Part shown: positions 8,202 through 15,235 of the stretch, piece after piece
How positions within the stretch are numbered: the first letter of the stretch is position 1
Layout: each line of letters opens with the position of its first letter
Assembly: GCA_030041275.1 (NCBI GenBank)
Contig: JASHOE010000033.1
Location: 1 to 36,775 of the forward strand
DNA length: 36,775 nucleotides
Direction of reading: 5' to 3'
Source: Streptosporangiaceae bacterium
Lineage (GTDB): Bacteria; Actinomycetota; Actinomycetes; Streptosporangiales; Streptosporangiaceae
Notes under the pieces: generated by a model
Database searches by the model: none
What the model saw: only the letters and a program-made list of their open reading frames with translations
What the model was told of the DNA's origin: nothing
Made by a program: the position numbers and the translations under genes

Positions 8202-10004
8202 TCAGTCGCCCGCCGCTGTGAGGAGCTGCAGCACGGTGGCTGCTTCAGGCCCCGCGACCTGCGCGCCATATCCGGCGTTCACCACCAGGCAGCCGACCGC
8301 GACGTTGAGCGTCGGGTCGAACGCGACCATCCAGCTGTTCGGCTGCCACTGGCCGCTCACATCCGCGGTGCCTGTCTTGGCATAAACCGCGGAGCCGACG
8401 CCGTCGAAGACACCGGCCGCCGTGCCACCGGACTGCGTGACAGCTCTCATGAGCTGCCACATGTCCTGATGCACGTTGGCGGGCAGCGGAGTGCCGGTGA
8501 GCTGCCGCTGGCCGGGCACCACGATCGGCTGCTTGAACGAGCCCGTGTCCACGGTCGCGGCAACAGAGGCCATGGCTAGTGGTGATGCCTCCAGCCTGCC
8601 CTGTCCGAACAGCTCCAGTGCCAGTTCATTATTAGACGCGGATGCCGGAATGGTGTAATAAGGCACGGCGGAGCCGATGCCGATGTCCCACGGCTGGTTC
8701 AGGCCAAAGTACTTTTGCGCGGTCTGCGCGAGCGTCTGCGGGCCGAGGCTGGAGTACCAGCGGTCGAATGCGTTGTTGCAGGAAGCCGCGAAGTCGACAA
8801 GGAACGGTGTGCCCGCCGGTTCACTCTCGCCACCGGCATTGTTGATCACCTCACCGTCGGCGTCTACCTGCGGAGGACACTCGACTGGCTGACTCGGCGA
8901 GCTCACGAGGCCCGTGGTGAGCAGGGCGGTCGATGTGATGATCTTGTTCGTCGACCCCGGTGCCACTCGTGCCGTGAGCGCGAAGTCGTTTCCGCCCGCG
9001 TTGTTGGCGACTGCCAGGATGTCGCCGGTGCTCGGCTGGATCACCACCATCGAACTGCCCGCATGAGCCTGCACAGCCGACTGTGCCGCCGCCTCGACTC
9101 TCGGATCGATGCTAGTTTTCACGCCGCTAGTGGCCGGCTGCCTGATCAGGTCCGTGTCAGCGGTGGCTGCGACGGACGCGTTGCCTGGGCCCACGAAGGC
9201 GATCTCGATTCCCGGAGTGCCGGAGGAAGCCTTTTTCATCAGCGCTGCGGCGATATTGTCCAGACCAGGGTCGCTGGAGTTCTGCAGGTTACCCCCGGCG
9301 GCATCTGTGACTTGGGCGGCGCCAGGTACAACCGGAACCGTGACAACTTTCTCGCCAGCGGTCAGGTTCGGCGCGACGAGCGCCGGATCCCACCTGACCC
9401 ACCATCCCCCCGCCTTCGCGTACGCGACCAGATCAGACCCATATGACCAGGTACCCGTCACCGACGGGTTCGTAGCGAGTCCCACGGTGGCAGCGACTGA
9501 GAACGCTACCTTTCCTTGCGGGCTCGAATCGTCGACTGCCAGGTGCATCGCCCGCAGGTGCAGGCCGTCGCGGTAGGACGTCAGCGCGGCCGCGGCTGCA
9601 CGGGGGTGATCGGTGTAGCTGGCGGCCTTGCGGATCTGCCCTTTCATCCAGGCAGCAAGGAACGCATCAGCGGTCTGTCTCGCAGCCAGTCCCGGCTTGG
9701 TCGCCGTCGGCTGGAATCCCGGCGCGCTCGCCTTGTTCGAGCTGAAGACGAAGGTGAGGATCAGGACCGCGGCCAGTCCCACCGTTCCTGCCACGGCGAT
9801 GGGGCCGACGACGCCGATCTTTCGTCGTGAGCGTGGCGGTCGGGCCAGCCGGGAACGGGGCCGCTCGCGCCACACTCCGTGCTCGTCCAGGGCCCACCGT
9901 TCGTCGTGCTGGTCAGGCATCTTGGGGCGGCTCTGCTGCGCGCCAGATTCTGCCGACGAGCCGGAGCCGCTGTCCGCATCGTCGTTGCCGACTCCCCCAC
10001 CCAT
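8202..10004 (-). CDS. Class B penicillin-binding protein with NTF2-like N-domain (paralogue 1)
   Basis: 600 residues: a charged cytoplasmic tail with Arg-rich stretch (47-62), one membrane helix (about 64-88), an NTF2-like domain (about 104-205, PF05223-like), a short linker and a transpeptidase domain (about 290-598). All three active-site motifs are present: Ser351-T-N-Lys354, Ser408-C-N410 and Lys543-T-G. It should cross-link peptidoglycan peptides and bind beta-lactams. The usual dimerisation-domain signature (RG.I.DR.G) is missing; only about 80 residues lie between the two domains. The ATG at 10004 has GAGGGA upstream. It closely resembles the protein at 15236-17101, in the same orientation. 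Confidence 0.85.
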   Translation of the reverse strand: MGGGVGNDDADSGSGSSAESGAQQSRPKMPDQHDERWALDEHGVWRERPRSRLARPPRSRRKIGVVGPIAVAGTVGLAAVLILTFVFSSNKASAPGFQPTATKPGLAARQTADAFLAAWMKGQIRKAASYTDHPRAAAAALTSYRDGLHLRAMHLAVDDSSPQGKVAFSVAATVGLATNPSVTGTWSYGSDLVAYAKAGGWWVRWDPALVAPNLTAGEKVVTVPVVPGAAQVTDAAGGNLQNSSDPGLDNIAAALMKKASSGTPGIEIAFVGPGNASVAATADTDLIRQPATSGVKTSIDPRVEAAAQSAVQAHAGSSMVVIQPSTGDILAVANNAGGNDFALTARVAPGSTNKIITSTALLTTGLVSSPSQPVECPPQVDADGEVINNAGGESEPAGTPFLVDFAASCNNAFDRWYSSLGPQTLAQTAQKYFGLNQPWDIGIGSAVPYYTIPASASNNELALELFGQGRLEASPLAMASVAATVDTGSFKQPIVVPGQRQLTGTPLPANVHQDMWQLMRAVTQSGGTAAGVFDGVGSAVYAKTGTADVSGQWQPNSWMVAFDPTLNVAVGCLVVNAGYGAQVAGPEAATVLQLLTAAGD

Positions 10005-10352
10005 CTGTTCCCTCTCATCGCGCGCCCCTGAACCAGGCCACGGTCGCTGACAGTGAGGATGGCCAGCATGAGCTGCAAGGGCAGAACAGCCCGCTCGGCG
10101 AGATCAGCGATGGCCGGGAGTACAACTCAGAACGTCACTCACGCTGGTGTTCCCTCTTTTACCACCAGCTCTCCAGCCTCTAACCAGGACGGCCTGAACG
10201 GCGCGGTATATCTCGTCTGGTCGTCGAAGAAATCCGCGCCCCGCACGGAAGAGACGCCCAGCTACTGCTCAGCGCTGCCCTCTGGCTCCGGCCGTGATCT
10301 GACAGGAAATTGAGAGACCAGCGACGCGTCCACTGTCGCACCGGGCTGGCAG
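10005..10352. other. Divergent intergenic region, about 350 bases, no gene seen
   Basis: Lies between the PBP start (minus) and the arsR promoter (plus). Reading frames here are short and lack actinobacterial third-position bias. It must hold the promoter and leader of the PBP gene; a TGTACT near 10125-10130 on the minus strand could be a -10 element, but I see no matching -35. No clear repeat or RNA fold was found. Confidence 0.35.
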
Positions 10353-10381
10353 TTGACCACGGCTATTGGTTGCTCTACAGT
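10353..10381 (+). promoter_or_regulatory. SigA-type promoter of the arsR operon
   Basis: TTGACC (10353-10358), a 17-base spacer and TACAGT (10376-10381) make a near-consensus housekeeping promoter. Transcription would start near 10388, only about 5 bases before the ATG at 10393, giving an essentially leaderless message; indeed no ribosome site precedes that ATG. Confidence 0.65.
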
Positions 10382-10405
10382 AACCGTTGCTTATGAGTAA
10401 CCAAT
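10365..10405. promoter_or_regulatory. Putative ArsR operator: inverted plus direct repeats over -10 and start codon
   Basis: GGTTGCTCTACAGTAACC (10368-10385) is an imperfect palindrome with 7 of 9 positions matching, and it includes the -10 element. The half-site AGTAACC recurs 18 bases later (10397-10403) across the start codon region. The outer arms ATTGGTTGCTC (10365-10375) and GAGTAACCAAT (10395-10405) match at 10 of 11. The layout suggests autorepression by the ArsR protein through two adjacent dimers; that is inferred from position and symmetry. Confidence 0.5.
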
Positions 10406-10773
10406 ATGCAGACCAGGTTTTCGATGCCCTCGGCGAGCCGGTTCGTCGGCGCATCCTTGAGCTACTGCGCGACGGACCCAGGCCAGTGGCGGAGCTTGCC
10501 CGACGACTGCCTGTCGGCCGCCCGGCAGTGAGCAAGCACTTGCGGGTGCTCGGCGAGGCTGGCCTGGTAGAGCACACCAGTGCCGGCACCCGAAATTTCT
10601 ACGTGCTGGCTCCCGCCGGGCTGGCAGCGGCGCAGCAGTGGCTGGTACGAACCTGGGACAGTGCGCTGGCTGCGTACGCAGACGAGGCCGCCGCGCTCGC
10701 TCACGAGCGGAGGTCACAGTCAGGCGGCGAGTCATCGGACCGCGGCGAGAGGCAGACAGGGAGACCAAGTTGA
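10393..10773 (+). CDS. ArsR/SmtB-family transcriptional repressor
   Basis: 126 residues. Winged helix: VFDALGEPVRRRILELL (helix 1-2), VAELARRLPVGRPAVSKHLRVLGEAGLVEHTSAGTRNFYVL (helix-turn-helix and wing), then ALLQWLV-like helix and a polar tail. No CXC or other Cys/His metal site is visible, which matches the metal-independent ArsR group that sits beside AHSA1/SRPBCC genes rather than arsenic sensors. The ATG at 10393 is preferred over TTG 10387 because of the promoter position. Its TGA overlaps the TTG start of the AHSA1-type gene (TTGA), so the two are translationally coupled. A palindromic operator lies on its own promoter. Confidence 0.85.
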   Translation: MSNQYADQVFDALGEPVRRRILELLRDGPRPVAELARRLPVGRPAVSKHLRVLGEAGLVEHTSAGTRNFYVLAPAGLAAAQQWLVRTWDSALAAYADEAAALAHERRSQSGGESSDRGERQTGRPS

Positions 10774-11048
10774 GCAGTCGTGTTCCCGCGGCGGCTGTCC
10801 CGCCGCTCCGGCGCGAGATCGTCGTCGAGGCTGACCAGGACACGGCGTTCGAGGACTTCACGGCCGGCATAGGCCGGTGGTGGCCGGTAGATGAGAAGAG
10901 CGTGCACGGGGCCGGGAGCACCGTGGAGTTCATCGACGGCCAGATCGTCGAGCGATCTGCGGCAGGCGAAACCGCAGTATGGGGAACGGTGACGTGGTGG
11001 ACTCCGCCTACCGTCCTGGCATTCACCTGGCATCCCGAGATCGGCTGA
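10770..11048 (+). CDS. AHSA1/SRPBCC-family protein, C-terminally truncated
   Basis: 92 residues from a TTG start that overlaps the arsR stop and has AGGGAG upstream. REIVVEADQDTAFEDFTAGIGRWWP, GSTVEF..GQIVER and WGTVTWWTPPTVLAFTWHP are the first half of an AHSA1 (activator of Hsp90 ATPase-like) ligand-binding domain. The family is normally about 150 residues; here the frame ends at TGA 11046-11048 just after WHPEIG, losing the last strands and the long C-terminal helix that closes the pocket. The protein is probably non-functional. Directly behind it is a headless YciI remnant in another frame, so one deletion probably removed the end of one gene and the start of the next. Confidence 0.65.
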   Translation: MSSRVPAAAVPPLRREIVVEADQDTAFEDFTAGIGRWWPVDEKSVHGAGSTVEFIDGQIVERSAAGETAVWGTVTWWTPPTVLAFTWHPEIG

Positions 11049-11100
11049 ACAGACCTGGGTAGCCCCGCTGCACCAGCCAGGGCCCGCTGCCCCCGCTGCG

Positions 11101-11364
11101 GGCACGATCTTCGATGACCCGCGGTCCGCCTGGCACCTCGAGTTCCTCGGCCGGATGCGCGATGCCGGCTACCTGGTCGCTGCCGGGCCCTTGCCGGACG
11201 AGCAAGGAGCTGGCGTGACCGTACTCCGGCTGCCTGGCGCGGGGCAGACGGAGAAGGCGAGGACGCTTGCCACCGAGGACGACCAGTCGGTCGCGAGCGG
11301 CCTGCTCGCTGTCACCGTCCGGCCATGGCAGGTACTGCTGCGATCCGGCCAGCTCTCGGACTAG
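11101..11364 (+). pseudogene. YciI-like gene lacking its N-terminus
   Basis: From about 11107 the plus frame reads FDDPRSAWHLEFLGRMRDAG, then YLVAAGPLPDEQGAGVTVLR, and ends with a dense VRPWQVLL tail. That is a YCII-type ferredoxin-like domain with its typical 'aGhLvaaGPLpd' motif. The first strand is missing and no start codon precedes the conserved part; the first ATG (11155) falls inside the first helix. Upstream bases 11049-11100 fit neither this family nor AHSA1. ArsR-AHSA1-YciI is a familiar actinobacterial gene order, so this looks like an operon collapsed by a deletion around 11040-11105 (not in frame). Confidence 0.6.
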
Positions 11365-11423
11365 AACCGCACAACAGCGAGGGCCGTGCCCGGAGCTCGC
11401 CTTGCGCGCGGTAAGAATCTTGG

Positions 11424-12080
11424 GTGGCCTCAGGTCGTAGCGCCCTCCTGGGTCGTCCACCAGCGGGGGGCCAGGTAGCCGGGTGCATGCTTATCGGTGC
11501 GGTCCTTGCTGGCGTGGCCTGGCAGTACACCACGCCGGCGCCAGCCGTGCTGATGGGCTGGGACGGCGCAGCGCTGATTTACCTGGTCATGGTGTGGGCT
11601 GCCGTCTACCGGATGAACGCCGTGGTTACAGCCCGGCTCGCGGGCCGGGAGGACCCGAGCAATCCCGTGGCCGAGATTGTCGTCGTCGTCGCGAGCATCG
11701 CCGCACTCGTCGCAGTGGGTTTCGCGCTGGTCCGAGCCGGCCAGGCAACCGGAGGCACGAAGGCATGGCTCATCGCCCTTGGCGCTGTCAGCGTCATCGT
11801 CTCGTGGCTCGTAGTTCACACCGTCTACATGCTGCGATACGCGCGCAGCTATTACGGCCAGCCCACCGGCGGGATCGAGTTCAATGAAGAAGATCCGCCG
11901 GTCTACCTGGACTTCGCCTACTTCTCGTTCACGATAGGCATGACATTCCAGGTCTCAGACACGAATATCACCGTGAAAGCCATCCGTCGCCTCGCGCTGC
12001 ATCACGCGCTGCTGTCGTACCTGTTCGGCGCCGTCATCCTCGCGACGGCGATCAACGTGTTCGCCAGCTTGCTGCACTGA
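11424..12080 (+). CDS. DUF1345 integral membrane protein
   Basis: 218 residues with about five hydrophobic segments (roughly 17-35, 42-63, 83-105, 112-136 and 190-216). The stretch PPVYLDFAYFSFTIGMTFQVSDTN is the hallmark of DUF1345 (PF07077) and lies before the last helix. Function is unknown for the family; it resembles small channel-like membrane proteins with a conserved re-entrant Tyr/Phe-rich segment. The GTG at 11424 has a weak ribosome site. It stands alone between the YciI remnant and the DGPF-sigma pair. Confidence 0.85.
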   Translation: MASGRSALLGRPPAGGQVAGCMLIGAVLAGVAWQYTTPAPAVLMGWDGAALIYLVMVWAAVYRMNAVVTARLAGREDPSNPVAEIVVVVASIAALVAVGFALVRAGQATGGTKAWLIALGAVSVIVSWLVVHTVYMLRYARSYYGQPTGGIEFNEEDPPVYLDFAYFSFTIGMTFQVSDTNITVKAIRRLALHHALLSYLFGAVILATAINVFASLLH

Positions 12081-12246
12081 CGCGCTCAAGGCCCCACCGA
12101 CACCCGTGAGCCCGGCAGGCCTTCGCCTGGGCGGCTATAGCGTCGAGGTCTACGCTCACTACCGCCGCGTGATGTCGAGAACCGCCCGTCGGCTCCGCTC
12201 CACCAGTGCGGGCCTCGACACGCGCGGCCCACGACACCGGGAGACC

Positions 12247-12660
12247 ATGATGCCGAAGTATCTGCTGCTCAAGCACTACCGTGGCGGCCCGGAGCCGCAC
12301 CATCCCTTCCCGCCGATGGACCAGTGGGCGCCTGCGGACGTGGAGGCACACATGGCCTTCCTCAGGCACGTCGGCGAGGTGCTCGAGGAGAACGGCGAGT
12401 ACGTCGACGCGCAGGCGCTGACGCCGGCCAGGACCTGGGTGCGCTACGGCGGCCCGGATGCGGCGCCCGTCACCACGGACGGCCCGCTGCCTGAAACGAG
12501 TGACCTGGTCGCAGGCTGGTACATGATCGACGTGGAGTCGTATGAGCGCGCGGTCGAGCTCGCGGCGTATGTCTCCTCCGAGCCCGGCCCAGGCGGAAAG
12601 CCATTGTATGAGTGGATCGACGTCCGGGAGGTCATGTCCGCGGCGCCATCGCAGGACTAA
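12247..12660 (+). CDS. DGPF-domain YciI-like protein, partner of ECF42 sigma factor
   Basis: 137 residues (ATG ATG at 12247/12250, GGGAGA just upstream). PKYLLLKHYRGG opens a ferredoxin-like YCII fold and VTTDGPLPETSDLVAGW contains the DGPF-type motif (here DGPL) typical of proteins encoded beside ECF42 sigma factors. The sigma factor gene starts 6 bases after its stop, which supports one transcript. In known ECF42 systems the DGPF genes are the sigma factor's targets and may take part in stress or small-molecule responses; their biochemistry is unknown. The protein is cytoplasmic, without membrane segments. Confidence 0.85.
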   Translation: MMPKYLLLKHYRGGPEPHHPFPPMDQWAPADVEAHMAFLRHVGEVLEENGEYVDAQALTPARTWVRYGGPDAAPVTTDGPLPETSDLVAGWYMIDVESYERAVELAAYVSSEPGPGGKPLYEWIDVREVMSAAPSQD

Positions 12661-12666
12661 CCCGGC

Positions 12667-13848
12667 GTGCTTGACGAGCCTGTGCAACTGGACGAGGGCG
12701 CGCTCCGCGCCCTCGTCCCACAGGTGCTCGCGGGCCTGGTCCGGCGCGGTGAGGACTTCGATGCCGCCGAGGACGCGCTACAGGAGGCGCTCCTGGAGGC
12801 GCTGCGGGTGTGGCCTGAAAATCCGCCGCGCGATCCGCGCGCGTGGCTGACCACGGTCGCCACCCGGCGGCTCGTCGACGCTCGGCGCAGCGAGGTTGCC
12901 CGCCACCGCCGCGAGGAGGCGACGTACGCGGAGCCCCGGTCGGCTGCCACGGAGGAGGGCGACGACACGCTCTTCCTGTTGTTCTGCTGTTGTCACCCCG
13001 GCCTCGCACCTGCGTCCCAGATTGCGCTGAGCCTGCGTGCGGTCGGCGGCCTCACCACCAGGGAGATCGCCGACGCTTTTTACGTGCCCGAGGCAACGAT
13101 GGCGCAGCGGATCAGCCGCGCCAAGCGTTTCCTGCTGGGCCGCCGCCTCGACCAGCCGGGCGACCTCGCCGTCGTGCTGCGCGCGCTGTATCTGCTGTAC
13201 ACGGCGGGCCACGGAGGCCGGGTGGACTTGGCCGGCGAGGCGATCCGGCTCGCCCGCCAGCTCACCCTCGCCACCGAGGAACCGGAGGCGCTCGGGCTGC
13301 TTGCGCTGATGCTCCTCAACCACGCCCGGCTTCCGGCGCGACTCGACCGGGAGGGTCGCATCGTGACGCTCGACCGGCAGAACCGCGGTCTGTGGGATGC
13401 CCGCGAGATCGCGGAGGGCGTTCGCGTTCTGCAGTCGGCGCTGGCTGTACAGCGGCCGGGGCGATACCAGATCGAGGCCGCGATCGCCGCTCTGCACGAC
13501 GACGCCGCGAGCGCCGAGGAGACCGACTGGCCGCAGATCCTCGCCTGGTATGACGACCTCCTCGCACTGACGGCAGACGCCGTGCGCCAGGACCCCGCCG
13601 GGGTGCTCGGCCGTGCGATTGCAGTCGCCCATGTCCGCGGCGCTGCCGCCGGGCTGCGCGAGACAGACCCGCTGCGCGAGGTGATCGGCCAGCGACATCG
13701 GTGGCATGCAGTGCGCGGCTACCTGCACGAGCTTGACGGTGACCTGCGTGCCGCCGGTGCGGCGTACGCCGAAGCGGCCCGCCTGGCGACGAATGTCGCC
13801 GAGCGCGACCATCTCATCCGTCAGGCGGCACGTGCCCGAGCGGCGTAG
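12667..13848 (+). CDS. ECF42-type RNA polymerase sigma factor with TPR-like C-terminal extension
   Basis: 393 residues from a GTG. Region 2 (about 10-75: DFDAAEDALQEALLEALRVWP, DPRAWLTTVATRRLVDARR) and region 4 (about 118-165: LTTREIADAFYVPEATMAQRISRAKRFL) are complete. A long helical extension of about 200 residues (EALGLLALMLLNHARLPAR, RGLWDAREIAEG, RYQIEAAIAALHDDA) is the TPR-like domain that marks ECF42 and replaces an anti-sigma factor as control device. No anti-sigma gene is nearby, as expected for the group. It is paired with the DGPF gene. It should direct RNA polymerase to its own and the DGPF gene's promoter. Confidence 0.9.
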   Translation: MLDEPVQLDEGALRALVPQVLAGLVRRGEDFDAAEDALQEALLEALRVWPENPPRDPRAWLTTVATRRLVDARRSEVARHRREEATYAEPRSAATEEGDDTLFLLFCCCHPGLAPASQIALSLRAVGGLTTREIADAFYVPEATMAQRISRAKRFLLGRRLDQPGDLAVVLRALYLLYTAGHGGRVDLAGEAIRLARQLTLATEEPEALGLLALMLLNHARLPARLDREGRIVTLDRQNRGLWDAREIAEGVRVLQSALAVQRPGRYQIEAAIAALHDDAASAEETDWPQILAWYDDLLALTADAVRQDPAGVLGRAIAVAHVRGAAAGLRETDPLREVIGQRHRWHAVRGYLHELDGDLRAAGAAYAEAARLATNVAERDHLIRQAARARAA

Positions 13849-13875
13849 GCGCGCCGCGCATCGTCTGCAGGCACC

Positions 13876-15234
13876 TCAGGACCCCAGATACGCCAGCACG
13901 GCGAGCACCCGGCGATGGTCGGTGTCGGAGGCCGGCAGGCCAAGCTTGCCGAAGATGTTGCTGACGTGTTTCTCGACCGCCCGCTCGGAAACTCCGAGCT
14001 GATCCCCGATGCCGCTGTTGGATCGGCCGTCAGCCATCAGGGCGAGCACGTCGCGTTCTCGCGCCGTCAGGGTCGCGAGCGAACTGGCGTGGCGGCTCGC
14101 TCCTAGCAGCTGCGTGATGACCTCGGGGTCAAGCGGCGTGCCGCCCGCCGCAACCCGGCAGAGGGCGTCAATGAACTCTGCCACGTTGGCGACCCGGTCC
14201 TTGAGCAGATAACCGACGCCTGCCGCACCCGCTGCCCCGGTGCCAGAGCGCATGCCGAGCAGGTCCGCTGCATACCGAGTCTCGACGTATTGCGAGAACA
14301 TCAGAATCGGCAGGCCCGGCCGGTCTTGGCGGATAGCAATCGCGGCGCGCAGCCCTTCGTCGGTGTGACCGGGTGGCATGCGCACGTCGACGATGGCGAC
14401 GTCGGGTTGACTCCACGCCCAGAACTTCTCGACGATGCAGGCGCAGAGCCCGGCCGGCGAGTCGACGAGCCCGTGGCCGACCGTCTGTGGTCGGGTCGAC
14501 TGCTCGATGGCGTACCCCCTCCCCCACTCGCTGAGGTCATCCTGAGCGGCCAGTGCCGCCTGCTCGCGCACCGTAAGATCGCCGGCCGTCGCCGCGGCAC
14601 TGCCCGCAGCGGGGATGGCAGGGACCATGTTCAGGTGGATGCCGCTGACGCTGTCGGGACGGCGACGGGCCAGCGCCATCGTCACGGGCGACCCCACGTC
14701 GCCGCCCTGCGCCCCATAGCGCGGATAGCCCAGCCTGGCCATCAGCTGATCCCAGGCGTCGGCGATCCGCTCGGTTCCCCATCCCGTGCGGTCAGGTTTG
14801 CCGCTGAAACCAAAGCCGGGCAGTCTCGGGCACACCACGTGGAAGGCGTCGGACGCGTCGTGGCCTAACGCCACCGGATTGGTCAGCGGTCCGATCACCT
14901 TGTGGAACTCGGCGACTGACCCAGGCCAGCCGTGCGTTATCACCAGCGGTAGCGCATCGGGATGCGGCGAGCGGACATGCAGGAAGTGAAACTCTAGCCC
15001 GTCTATCGTCGTCAGGAACTGCGGGAAGCGATTGAGCCGCTCCTGCGCGGCTAGCCAGTCGTGATCCTCGAGCCAGTACCGGCACAACTCCCTGGTGTAA
15101 GCCAGCGGCGTGCCCTGCGACCAGTCGCCCACTGTCTCGGGCTCGGGCCAGCGCGTTCGGCGTAACCGTTGGCGCAGGTCGTCGATCTTGGCGTCCGGCA
15201 CGTCGAGGCGGAACGGTGTGACGACCTCGCTCAT
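13876..15234 (-). CDS. Chimera: epoxide hydrolase N-part fused in frame to LuxR/NarL response regulator C-part
   Basis: 452 residues without interruption. Residues 1-275 are an epoxide hydrolase: EHN lid domain (1-105), oxyanion HGWPGS (101-106), nucleophile Asp179 in QGGDVGS, and the IVEKFWAWS block at 267-275. At that point the hydrolase stops, about 110 residues early, so the charge-relay acid and the catalytic His are absent. Residues 276-452 begin QPDVAIVDVRMPP, the middle of a NarL-type receiver: phospho-acceptor Asp283 is present, but the first strand, helix and the acidic Mg-binding pair are missing; the LuxR helix-turn-helix (about 388-432) is complete. A single in-frame deletion joining two neighbouring genes explains it. 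The ATG lies one base after the PBP stop, so it is probably co-transcribed. Confidence 0.85.
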   Translation of the reverse strand: MSEVVTPFRLDVPDAKIDDLRQRLRRTRWPEPETVGDWSQGTPLAYTRELCRYWLEDHDWLAAQERLNRFPQFLTTIDGLEFHFLHVRSPHPDALPLVITHGWPGSVAEFHKVIGPLTNPVALGHDASDAFHVVCPRLPGFGFSGKPDRTGWGTERIADAWDQLMARLGYPRYGAQGGDVGSPVTMALARRRPDSVSGIHLNMVPAIPAAGSAAATAGDLTVREQAALAAQDDLSEWGRGYAIEQSTRPQTVGHGLVDSPAGLCACIVEKFWAWSQPDVAIVDVRMPPGHTDEGLRAAIAIRQDRPGLPILMFSQYVETRYAADLLGMRSGTGAAGAAGVGYLLKDRVANVAEFIDALCRVAAGGTPLDPEVITQLLGASRHASSLATLTARERDVLALMADGRSNSGIGDQLGVSERAVEKHVSNIFGKLGLPASDTDHRRVLAVLAYLGS

Positions 15235-15235
15235 G

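Noticed and set aside
10005..10078. MogA-like motif AILTVSDRG on the minus strand upstream of the PBP
   Set aside because: Nine residues only, with no continuation of the MoCF fold in any frame; chance match.
11049..11100. Zinc-ribbon-like CPRCGH between AHSA1 and YciI
   Set aside because: It appears only after the stop codon in the AHSA1 frame and has no second Cys pair; junk sequence at the deletion joint.
12778..13812. Minus-strand open frame of 344 codons
   Set aside because: Antisense shadow of the ECF42 sigma factor; no recognisable domain.
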